A DNA stretch of 64,000 nt from Billgrantia kenyensis (GTDB lineage: Bacteria > Pseudomonadota > Gammaproteobacteria > Pseudomonadales > Halomonadaceae): the NCBI RefSeq assembly GCF_013697085.1, contig NZ_JACEFT010000001.1, positions 310,001 through 374,000 of the forward strand, in the 5' to 3' direction. Of the stretch, positions 27,693-35,705 are shown one piece after another; position 1 is the first letter of the stretch; every line of letters begins with the position of its first letter. The notes under the pieces were generated by a model, which saw only the letters and a program-made list of their open reading frames with translations, made no database searches and was not told the origin of the DNA. The translations under genes and the position numbers were made by a program.

Positions 27693-30470
27693 ATGCCCGA
27701 ACGCCAACCTGATGACAACCGTATTGCCTGGCATGCACTGTCCAGCGACGAGGCGTTGGAGAAGCTCGAGAGCAGCCAGGACGGCCTGAGTGAGGAAGAG
27801 GCCAAGTCACGCTTCGATCAGTATGGCCCCAACCGGCTCAAGCAGGAGGCAGGCCGCCCCTGGTGGAGACGCTTGCTCGAGCAGTTCAACAACATCCTGA
27901 TGATCATCCTGCTGGTGGCAGCGGTAGCCAGCCTGGGACTGGGACATACGCTGGATGCCTTGGCCATCGTCGGTGTGGTCATCATCATCGCCTTGATCGG
28001 CTTCATCCAGGAAGGCAAGGCCGAGCAGGCACTGGATAGCATACGCAACATGCTTTCCCCTCAGGCCGCCGTGCTGCGCGGCGGCCGGCGCCAGACCATC
28101 GACGCCGAAGAATTGGTTCCGGGTGACGTCGTCATGCTGGAGAGCGGGGACCGCGTGCCTGCAGACGTTCGCCTGCTCGAGGCCAAGCGCCTGCGCACCG
28201 AGGAAGCGACGCTGACCGGGGAGTCCACCCCGGTGGACAAGCAGATCGACGCCGTCGAGGAGGACGCGGACCTCGGTGATCGCAGTGCCATGGCATACGC
28301 CAGCACCATCGTCGTGCAGGGCACAGCCCAGGGCCTGGTGGTGGAAACCGGCACTTCCACCGAGATTGGGCGGATCTCCGAGATGCTGCGCGGCGTCGAA
28401 CAGCTGAAGACGCCGTTGCTGCAACAGCTCGACCGGGCCGGACGCGTGCTGGCGATCTTCATCCTCGGTGCAGCCGCCCTGACCGCGGCCATCGGCGTGG
28501 TGCTGCACGACGAGCCTATCTCTGCCATGTTCATGGCCGCGGTGGGCCTCGCCGTGGCCGCCATCCCGGAGGGCCTGCCGGCCATCGTCACCATCACCCT
28601 GGCCTTGGGCGTGCAGGTGATGGCCAGACGTAACGCCATCATTCGCCGGCTGCCGGCGGTAGAGACGCTGGGCTCAATCTCGACGATCTTTTCCGACAAG
28701 ACCGGCACCCTGACCCGCAACGAAATGACCGCCCAGGCGATCTGGCTGCCCGAGGGCGAGTTCCGCCTCTCCGGCATCGGCTTCAGCCCCGAGGGCAAGC
28801 TGCATGTCGCTCCTGAAGACAAGGAGAGCGACGAGCACGGCGAGGAGATCTCGCTGGACGACTACCCGGCGCTGGCGCACTTCCTCAAGGTCGGCACCCT
28901 GTGCAACGACGCCGAGCTGGCCGAGGAGGACAAGCGCTGGACCATCCATGGCGACCCGACGGAGGGCGCCCTGGTAGTGGCCGCGGCCAAGGGCGGTATC
29001 GAAACCGCCGAGTTGCGTAAGGAGCACGAGCGCCAGGATTCCATTCCCTTCGAGTCCGAGCGCAAGTACATGGCGACGCTCAACGACCTGGACGGCAAGC
29101 GACTGCTGGTCAAGGGGGCACCCGATCGGCTGCTGGAGATGTGCCACAAGGTCCGTGGCAGCGATGGCGACAGCGAGCTGGATCAGGAGGAGTGGGAAGA
29201 GCGCATTCACGACCTCTCGTCCCGGGGGCTGCGCGTACTGGCGCTGGCCGAAAAGGAGGCCGACGACATCTCCGGCGAACTTCAGGACGACGACGCCGAG
29301 GAGGGGCTGGTGCTGCTGGGCCTGGTGGGCCTGCTCGACCCGCCTCGGGAGGCCGCCATCGAAGCCGTCAAGCAGTGCCTCGAGGCGGGCATTCGCCCGG
29401 TGATGGTCACCGGCGACCACGGCGTGACCGCCAAGGCCATCGCCGAGCAGCTCGGCTTTGCCCAAACCGACCGCGCCCTGACCGGCCGCGAAATCGAGAA
29501 CATGTCCGACGAGGAGCTCGAGGAGTGCATTCTCGAGATCGACGTCTTTGCCCGCGCCGCTCCCGAGCACAAGCTGCGCCTGGTCAAGGCGATGCAGGCC
29601 AAGGGCGGCATCTGCGCCATGACCGGCGATGGGGTGAACGACGGGCCGGCCCTCAAGCGTGCCGACGTCGGCGTAGCCATGGGCATTCAGGGTACCGAGG
29701 CGGCCAAGGAGGCTGCAGAGATGGTGTTGGCCGACGACAACTTCGCCACCATCGTCGGCGCTATCGAAGAGGGTCGCAAGGTCTACGACAACATCCGCAA
29801 GACGGTCACTTTCATTCTGCCCACCAACGGTGGACAAGGGTTGGCCATCATGCTGGCCGTGCTGGCGGGAACACTGTTGCCGGTCACGCCGCTGCAGGCG
29901 CTTTGGGTCAACATGGTGGTGGCGGTTACCTTGGGCCTGGCACTGGCCTTCGAGAAGGCAGAGGAGGACATCATGCAGCGCCAGCCGCGTGACCCCTCCG
30001 CCGCCCTGCTCGACCTGTTCCTGCTGTGGCGCGTGGTGTTCGTCTCGGTGTTGCTGCTCATCGGTGTATTCGGCATGTTCACCTGGATCCTGCTGGTGCA
30101 GGGCGGCAGCGAGGAGCTGGCTCGCTCGGGGGCAGTCAACATGCTGGTCATCGGCAGCGCCGCTTACCTGATCAACAGCCGCTTCCTGGTCAACAGCACC
30201 CTGTCACTGCATGGCATCTTCGGCAGCCGCCCGGTGTGGATTGCCATCGGCCTGGTGGTGCTGCTTCAACTGGGCTGGACCTACATACCCTTCATGCAGA
30301 CGGTATTCGGCAGCGCGGCGCTCTCCCCCCTGCACTGGCTGGTCATTCTCGCCGGCAGCATCGCTCTCTACCTGATCGTCGAAGTGGAGAAAATGATCCT
30401 GCGCAAGCGGGAAACGTCGAACCCAGGCCAGTCGGACCGCCATGACGAGGCTACCACGACCACTCAGTAG
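27693..30470 (+). CDS. P-type cation-transporting ATPase (P2-like)
   Basis: 925 residues. An N-terminal cation ATPase domain is followed by the actuator motif TGES (LTGESTPVDKQ), PEGLP at 292-296 in M4, the phosphorylated aspartate in DKTGT (Asp335), the nucleotide-domain KGAPDRLLE, and the hinge GDGVND at 645-650. In M6, where SERCA pumps have N-x-x-T-D, this protein has NMVVAVT: Asn740 is kept but the Thr and Asp positions are Val743 and Ala744. So Ca2+ transport by the SERCA mechanism should not be assumed; Na+, K+, H+ or another ion is possible. I chose the ATG at 27693 (GGAGA seven bases upstream) over the open frame to 27390. It overlaps the mrpE start by 29 bases. Confidence 0.9.
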   Translation: MPERQPDDNRIAWHALSSDEALEKLESSQDGLSEEEAKSRFDQYGPNRLKQEAGRPWWRRLLEQFNNILMIILLVAAVASLGLGHTLDALAIVGVVIIIALIGFIQEGKAEQALDSIRNMLSPQAAVLRGGRRQTIDAEELVPGDVVMLESGDRVPADVRLLEAKRLRTEEATLTGESTPVDKQIDAVEEDADLGDRSAMAYASTIVVQGTAQGLVVETGTSTEIGRISEMLRGVEQLKTPLLQQLDRAGRVLAIFILGAAALTAAIGVVLHDEPISAMFMAAVGLAVAAIPEGLPAIVTITLALGVQVMARRNAIIRRLPAVETLGSISTIFSDKTGTLTRNEMTAQAIWLPEGEFRLSGIGFSPEGKLHVAPEDKESDEHGEEISLDDYPALAHFLKVGTLCNDAELAEEDKRWTIHGDPTEGALVVAAAKGGIETAELRKEHERQDSIPFESERKYMATLNDLDGKRLLVKGAPDRLLEMCHKVRGSDGDSELDQEEWEERIHDLSSRGLRVLALAEKEADDISGELQDDDAEEGLVLLGLVGLLDPPREAAIEAVKQCLEAGIRPVMVTGDHGVTAKAIAEQLGFAQTDRALTGREIENMSDEELEECILEIDVFARAAPEHKLRLVKAMQAKGGICAMTGDGVNDGPALKRADVGVAMGIQGTEAAKEAAEMVLADDNFATIVGAIEEGRKVYDNIRKTVTFILPTNGGQGLAIMLAVLAGTLLPVTPLQALWVNMVVAVTLGLALAFEKAEEDIMQRQPRDPSAALLDLFLLWRVVFVSVLLLIGVFGMFTWILLVQGGSEELARSGAVNMLVIGSAAYLINSRFLVNSTLSLHGIFGSRPVWIAIGLVVLLQLGWTYIPFMQTVFGSAALSPLHWLVILAGSIALYLIVEVEKMILRKRETSNPGQSDRHDEATTTTQ

Positions 30471-30957
30471 GCCCGGCAGCGCCAAGAACTGGGCCTGGCG
30501 CTTCGCCCTGCTCGCCATCCTCTGGTGGATGATCAGCGGCGGCGAGTGGGCGAGCTGGCGCTGGGGACTCCCGGCCATCGTCATCGCGTCGCTGGTGATG
30601 CCGGCCCCCACCCTGCCACTGCGTCCGCTGGCATGGCTGCGCTTCGTGCCAGTGGCCCTGTGGCTCGGCCTGCGTGGCGGGATCGAGGTCACCCTGCTGG
30701 CATGTCGTCCGCAACTCGTGCTCGACACCCGCCTGGTCGAGTATCGCTGGCAGCGCCTAGTCGACGGGCCCGGACGCCTGTTTCTTGCCACCCTGATCAA
30801 TCTGATTCCCGGCACCCTGACCGTACGCATCCAGCCACACGGCCTGCTGGTCCACGTGCTGCATTACCGCGATGACACCCACACCATGCTGAGCCGGCTG
30901 GAGTGTCACGTAGCCCGGCTCTTCCCGGGGACAGTCACAGCCGAGGAGACGCCATGA
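30442..30957 (+). CDS. mrpE: Mrp-type cation/proton antiporter subunit E
   Basis: 171 residues; MnhE/MrpE-type with two or three membrane helices near the N-terminus (WRFALLAILWWMISGGEWAS) and the conserved DTRLVEYRWQRLVDGPGRLF and LINLIPGTLTVRIQPHGLLV, the MrpE signature around residue 120. The start codon lies inside the ATPase gene (29-base overlap) with no strong ribosome site, which points to translational coupling to the pump. It overlaps mrpF by four bases. Confidence 0.88.
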   Translation: MTRLPRPLSRPGSAKNWAWRFALLAILWWMISGGEWASWRWGLPAIVIASLVMPAPTLPLRPLAWLRFVPVALWLGLRGGIEVTLLACRPQLVLDTRLVEYRWQRLVDGPGRLFLATLINLIPGTLTVRIQPHGLLVHVLHYRDDTHTMLSRLECHVARLFPGTVTAEETP

Positions 30958-31250
30958 CGACACTCTACCTGGTGGCGGCCGCCCTGCTGCTGGTCAATGC
31001 CAGCGTCGGGGCCTGGCGCATCCGGCAAGGCCCGACCAGCGCCGATCGCATGCTGGCGGCGGAGCTGATCTCGACTTCGACGATTGCCGTGCTGCTGCTG
31101 CTCAGCGCGCTGGCAGACAACCCGGCGCTGGTCGATGTCGCGCTACTCTTCGCCATGCTGGCCGCCATCGCCACGGCCAACTTCGTCACCCGCACCTGGA
31201 CGCTGCTGCGCCAGGACCATCACTCGCGGGAGGAAGCCGGCCATGACTGA
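30954..31250 (+). CDS. mrpF: Mrp-type antiporter subunit F
   Basis: 98 residues, three membrane helices; GAWRIRQGPTSADRMLAAEL is the MrpF/MnhF hallmark after the first helix. Start ATG 30954 has GAGGAG upstream and overlaps the mrpE stop by four bases. The end overlaps mrpG by eight bases. Confidence 0.9.
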   Translation: MTTLYLVAAALLLVNASVGAWRIRQGPTSADRMLAAELISTSTIAVLLLLSALADNPALVDVALLFAMLAAIATANFVTRTWTLLRQDHHSREEAGHD

Positions 31251-31590
31251 AACGCTGCTCAACGCTGCCGGTCATGGGCTGGTCTTGGTGGGCCTGCTGT
31301 TCTTCCTTGCCGGCAGCCTGGGGCTGCTGCGATTTCCCGATATCTATGCCCGTCTGCACGCGCTGACCAAGGCGCACAACCTGGGACTGGGCCTGCTCTG
31401 CTCGGGGCTGGCGCTGCAGGCCAGCGCCTTGTCGGAAGCGGCCAAGATGATGCTGGTCTGGCTGCTGGTGCTGATCGCCTCGGGCATTGGCGCCACCCTG
31501 GTGGCCTCGACGGCCAACACTTGCGGCATCGTTCCGCGACAGGTGTCTCGCCGAATCAGGCACAAGAGGCCAAGGGAGCCGAAGGAGTGA
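31243..31590 (+). CDS. mrpG: Mrp-type antiporter subunit G
   Basis: 115 residues with three helices. GLLRFPDIYARLHALTKAHN (about 27-46) is the highly conserved MrpG/MnhG motif. A basic tail (RRIRHKRPREPKE) extends beyond the last helix. GAGGAAG lies upstream of the ATG at 31243. The stop overlaps the GTG start of the next gene. Confidence 0.9.
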   Translation: MTETLLNAAGHGLVLVGLLFFLAGSLGLLRFPDIYARLHALTKAHNLGLGLLCSGLALQASALSEAAKMMLVWLLVLIASGIGATLVASTANTCGIVPRQVSRRIRHKRPREPKE

Positions 31591-32513
31591 CCCTGGCGCA
31601 GTGGAGCTTCGACCTGCTGCTGGCCGGGGGCTTGCTGTGGCTCGGCTGGCAGGCCCTGTTCGAGAAGCGCCGCTTCAGTGCGGTAGTGCACTTCATGGCC
31701 TTCAACCTGCTCATGGCACTGGTCTGGGTGCGCCTCTCGGCGCCCGACATTGCCCTGGCGGAAGCCGCTATCGGCGCCGGCGTCACCGGCGCCCTGCTGC
31801 TGACCGCCCTGGGCCGGCTGCCCAGCGGCACCAGCAGCGGGGCCCATCCTCACCGTTGGCACCCCCACTGGCGCTATCTCGCTGTCATCAGCGCCTGCAT
31901 CAGCACGGCCTGGCTGATCGCCGTTGTCCCGCAGCTGCCCTCACCGGGTCTTGCCGGCGAAATAGAGGCGGTCATGCCCGCCACCGGAGTCGACCATGCG
32001 GTCACGGCCGTACTGCTCAATATCCGCGCTCTCGACACCCTGCTCGAGGTGGCGGTCATGCTCGCTGCCGTGGTACTGGTGTGGTCATTGGGACCCACGC
32101 TGCGCCCCTTGCCCCCGGCTACCATACTGCCGGGGCTACCTGCGCTGTCGCGATTGCTGCATCCGCTGTTCCTGCTCGTGCCCACCTACCTGCTGTGGCG
32201 CGGCACCCACGCCCCCGGGGGTGCCTTCCCGGCCGGCGCCGTGCTCGGTGCCGGCGGTGTGCTGATGCTGCTGGCCGACGAGGTAGGCTGGATGCAGCGG
32301 CAGCACTGGCAGCGGCTGCTGCGTCTGCTGCTGGTCTCGGGCCTGGCACTGTTCGTGCTCGTCGGCCTGGGCGGCCTGCTGATGACGGGCACCTTCCTGT
32401 CCATCCCGCTCGGCGTGGCCAGGCTCTTGATCATGGCGGTGGAAATCGCCATGGCCCTCTCCATCGCCCTGATGCTGATGGCACTCTACCTCTACGGAGA
32501 ACCGGGGCAATGA
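31587..32513 (+). CDS. mrpB: Mrp-type subunit: DUF4040 domain fused to MnhB domain
   Basis: 308 residues from the GTG at 31587, which has AAGGAG upstream. The N-terminal part contains a DUF4040 segment (MALVWVRLSAPDIALAEAAI), which in canonical Mrp systems belongs to the end of MrpA. The C-terminal part is the MnhB domain (HAPGGAFPAGAVLGAGGVLM). So the pieces normally found at the C-terminus of MrpA plus MrpB form one protein here, as also described for group 4 membrane-bound hydrogenase and Mbh-like modules. It overlaps mrpG and mrpC by four bases each. Confidence 0.85.
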   Translation: MTLAQWSFDLLLAGGLLWLGWQALFEKRRFSAVVHFMAFNLLMALVWVRLSAPDIALAEAAIGAGVTGALLLTALGRLPSGTSSGAHPHRWHPHWRYLAVISACISTAWLIAVVPQLPSPGLAGEIEAVMPATGVDHAVTAVLLNIRALDTLLEVAVMLAAVVLVWSLGPTLRPLPPATILPGLPALSRLLHPLFLLVPTYLLWRGTHAPGGAFPAGAVLGAGGVLMLLADEVGWMQRQHWQRLLRLLLVSGLALFVLVGLGGLLMTGTFLSIPLGVARLLIMAVEIAMALSIALMLMALYLYGEPGQ

Positions 32514-32794
32514 GCGACTACTATGCCACCGTGGCCGCCCTGCTCTGCGGCATGGCCGTCATCGGCCTGTTCCGAGCCCATGACCTGCTGCACCGCATAC
32601 TCGCGCTCAACGTACTGGCCAGCGCGGTGTTCCTGCTGCTGGTGACCCTGGCGCGAACCGAATCGGGCACCGATCCGGTGCCCCATGTGATGGTGCTGAC
32701 CGGCATCGTGGTGGCAGTCAGCACTACCGCCGCCGCCCTTGCACTGACGATACGCGCCTACGAACGACGCCGGCAGCGAGAGGATGAGCGATGA
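32510..32794 (+). CDS. mrpC: Mrp-type antiporter subunit C (NuoK-like)
   Basis: 94 residues, three transmembrane helices, NuoK/MnhC family. It carries the typical end-of-loop segment DPVPHVMVLTGIVVAVSTTA. Overlaps the stop of the preceding gene (ATGA) and the start of the following gene by four bases. Forms the small core subunit between the antiporter-type subunits in the complex. Confidence 0.88.
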   Translation: MSDYYATVAALLCGMAVIGLFRAHDLLHRILALNVLASAVFLLLVTLARTESGTDPVPHVMVLTGIVVAVSTTAAALALTIRAYERRRQREDER

Positions 32795-35688
32795 CGGCAG
32801 CGCTGACGCCTTGGTCGCTGCCGCTGCTGGTAGCCATGCCCCTGGGCCTGGCCATGCTCGCCCTGCTGAACCTGCTGGCTCCCAGACGCCAGGTGGGCCT
32901 GGGACTGGTGACGATCCTGGCCTGCCTGGCCCTGTCGGCGCCGGCTATCCTGGAAGGCGAGATCGTCGTCATCGCCCTGGGGGAGTGGCCGCCGCCGCTG
33001 GGCATCGCCTGGCGACTCGACCTGCCCGCCATGCTGATGCTGACCATGACCGCGACCGTGGCAAGCTTTGCCAGCCTGGCGCTGCTGGCCGACCGGGAGA
33101 CAGCCGAGGACAACTACCTGTGGCCGCTATGGTGGCTGATGTGGGCCGGGCTCAACGCCCTGCTGCTGTCCCAGGATCTATTCAACCTGTATGTGACCCT
33201 GGAGCTGGTGACCCTGGCCGGGGTCGGCCTGGTGGCACGCTCTCCCCAGGACCCCTGCGGCGCCGCTGCCCTGCGCTACCTGATGGCCTCCCTGCTGGCC
33301 TCGCTGCTCTACCTGCTGGGCATCGCGCTGCTCTACGGCGAGACCGGACGGCTCGACATCGACCTAGTCGATGACCTGATGCAGGACGGCGCCAACGGCC
33401 GGCTGGCAGCCGCCTTGCTTACCCTGGGACTGTTGATCAAGTCAGCCATGGTGCCCCTGCACACCTGGCTGCCCTCCGCCCATGCCCGTGCCCAGGCGCC
33501 GGTCAGCGCCATGCTCTCGGCGGTGCTCGTCGCCGTCACTCTCTTCGTGCTGTGGCGGCTATGGCTGGCCCCCCTTGCCCAGTTGCAGACGGCACAGCAC
33601 CAGTGGCTGGCATTGACCGGCGTCGTGGCCCTGGTTTGGGGCGGCATTCAGGCAGCGCTGCAAGCGCGTTTCAAGCTGCTGATCGCCTGGTCGACCCTCT
33701 GCCAGAGCGGCTACGCCATGCTCTTGCTGGGCCTCAATGCCACCACCTCCTGGCCCCAGCGAATCGGTGACGAGAGCCCAGCCTTCCAGGGCGCCATGCA
33801 GATCCTGCTGGCCCACGGTCTGGCCAAGGCCTCACTGTTCATCGCCGCCGGTGCGATCATGGCCGCCCATGACCATGACCGGCTCAGCCGCTTGGTCGGT
33901 GACGCGGAGCGCCTGCCCCTGGCCTGGCTGGCCATCGCGCTGGCCAGTATCAGCCTGTTGGGCATTCCCCCCACGGGAGGCTTCGTCGGCAAGTGGTGGC
34001 TGCTGCAGGGGGCTGCGCCCCATCAGCCCCTCATCGCCGCTGCCGTGCTAGCGGGCACCTTCTTCAGCGCGGTTTGCCTATGGCGGCTGTTCGACCTGGC
34101 CCTGCGTCCGGCCGAGCGCCAGGCGACAAACAGAATTTCACGCATGACCCGGGTATCCCGCAGCGCGCCCTACCCCCATCTTGCCTGGCTGGCGCTGGGC
34201 CTGGCCCTGCTGGCCTGGGGGCAAGGCCCCCTGGCCGGCCTGGTATCGCCTCGCATCGTCAGCCCGAGCCTGGCGCTGGACACCACGGGCCTGGCCTTCC
34301 TGCTGCCTGCCTTGGCGATCTGGCCGGTCGTGCTGCTGGCCACCTACACATGGCGTCACACCTTTCCCGCCGCGCTGCGACTGCTGGCACTGATGCTGGC
34401 CGCCGCCCTGCTGCATGTCATGACGCTGCTGGCCGCCGACCTGCTGACGTTCTATACCGGTGCCGCCCTGCTCAGCCTGCTGGGCTGGGCCATGGTGCAG
34501 CATGACGGGCACGACGCGGCGCGGCTGGCCGGCGTGGGCTACCTGCTCATGCTGCTACTCGCCGAGGTGGCCATGCTGGCCGGCCTGGCCCTGATCGCCA
34601 CGCAGACATCCGACCTGCGCTTCGCCAGCCTCACCAGCGCGGAGCTTCCCCCGCTGGCACTGGGCTGCATGGCGCTGGGGCTGGCGATCAAGGCCGGGGT
34701 GCTCGGCGTGCACGCCTGGCTGCCGGTGGCGCATCCGGTGGCGCCCCCCATGGCCAGCGCCCTGCTGTCGGGCCTGATGATCAAGCTGGGCCTGCTCGGG
34801 GCGCTGCGCCTGCTGCCGCTGAGCGATGCCACCGCTGACTTCGGTCCGCTGCTTGTCGTGCTGGGACTGTGTGCCGCTCTCTATGGCGCCCTGCGCGGCG
34901 TGATGGAAAGCGACCCCAAGCGGGTACTTGCCTGGTCCAGCGTGAGCCAGATGGGCCTGCTCACCGTGCTGCTGGGCCTGGTGCTGGCGGACCGGGCCAC
35001 GCCTGTCGCGCTCACCGCCCTGCTGCTTCTGGCGGCAACTCATGCCATGGCCAAGGCCACGCTGTTCCTGGGCGCCGGCATGGTCAATCGGCTGCACGGC
35101 AGGTCACGCACGCTGGCCATGCTGGGGATGCTGCCGCCTGCCATGGCCCTGGCGGGCGTTCCCCCGACAGGCGGCGTACTGGTCAAGTCGATCATGGAGC
35201 AGGCGATGCAGGACGCCGCCTGGCCGACCTGGCCGCTGACGCTGGCCGGCATCGCCACGGCTCTGCTGATGCTGCGCCTGTTCTGGCTGCTGCACCGAGC
35301 GCAGTCGGCGCAGCAGACCCTGCAGGTTCCCGCCTGGCTATGGCTCGCCTGGGCCACGCTGGGGGCGCTGCCCGCCCTGCTGGCCTGGGGCTGGCCTGGG
35401 CAGGCGGCGCTGGCGGAAGACCTGGGTGCTGCGCTGGGTGCCGCCCTGGTGGCCCTCCTGTTCGCGCTGGCGCTGGCGGCCATGGCGCTGCTGGCCGGCC
35501 GGCATCTGCCCCGGATTACCGCAGAGGCCTTGCGGCTCAGCGCGCTGGGGCTGGCTCGCCGGCTCCTGCGGCGCGGGATCTGGCGCTTCAAGCGTGGCGA
35601 GGCCTGGCTGATGCCCTGGCCAGCCTTCGGTATTGCGCTCGGCGTCATGGCGCTGGGCATGGCGGCCAGCGCGCTGCTGCCGGGCTGA
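32791..35688 (+). CDS. mrpD: Fusion of two MrpD/NuoL-M-N-type antiporter subunits
   Basis: 965 residues, about 28 hydrophobic segments in two tandem antiporter domains, where a single subunit is normally about 500 residues. Domain 1 (about 1-470) has the conserved TM5 glutamate (LYVTLELVTL, Glu138) and TM7 lysine (LIKSAMVPLHTWLPSAH, Lys217), and a broken-helix region SLLGIPPTGGFVGKWWLLQG. Domain 2 (about 490-965) has the lysine (GLAIKAGVLGVHAWLP, Lys634) and AGVPPTGGVLVKS. The TM5 position reads FYTGAALLSLLGW, with Ala559 where glutamate is expected. No stop, start or ribosome site separates the halves. The operon has no other antiporter subunit, so this one polypeptide probably provides both MrpA- and MrpD-like units. 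It may exchange Na+ or K+ for H+. Confidence 0.85.
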   Translation: MTAALTPWSLPLLVAMPLGLAMLALLNLLAPRRQVGLGLVTILACLALSAPAILEGEIVVIALGEWPPPLGIAWRLDLPAMLMLTMTATVASFASLALLADRETAEDNYLWPLWWLMWAGLNALLLSQDLFNLYVTLELVTLAGVGLVARSPQDPCGAAALRYLMASLLASLLYLLGIALLYGETGRLDIDLVDDLMQDGANGRLAAALLTLGLLIKSAMVPLHTWLPSAHARAQAPVSAMLSAVLVAVTLFVLWRLWLAPLAQLQTAQHQWLALTGVVALVWGGIQAALQARFKLLIAWSTLCQSGYAMLLLGLNATTSWPQRIGDESPAFQGAMQILLAHGLAKASLFIAAGAIMAAHDHDRLSRLVGDAERLPLAWLAIALASISLLGIPPTGGFVGKWWLLQGAAPHQPLIAAAVLAGTFFSAVCLWRLFDLALRPAERQATNRISRMTRVSRSAPYPHLAWLALGLALLAWGQGPLAGLVSPRIVSPSLALDTTGLAFLLPALAIWPVVLLATYTWRHTFPAALRLLALMLAAALLHVMTLLAADLLTFYTGAALLSLLGWAMVQHDGHDAARLAGVGYLLMLLLAEVAMLAGLALIATQTSDLRFASLTSAELPPLALGCMALGLAIKAGVLGVHAWLPVAHPVAPPMASALLSGLMIKLGLLGALRLLPLSDATADFGPLLVVLGLCAALYGALRGVMESDPKRVLAWSSVSQMGLLTVLLGLVLADRATPVALTALLLLAATHAMAKATLFLGAGMVNRLHGRSRTLAMLGMLPPAMALAGVPPTGGVLVKSIMEQAMQDAAWPTWPLTLAGIATALLMLRLFWLLHRAQSAQQTLQVPAWLWLAWATLGALPALLAWGWPGQAALAEDLGAALGAALVALLFALALAAMALLAGRHLPRITAEALRLSALGLARRLLRRGIWRFKRGEAWLMPWPAFGIALGVMALGMAASALLPG

Positions 35689-35705
35689 GTCTCGCCCCAC
35701 GGCGA

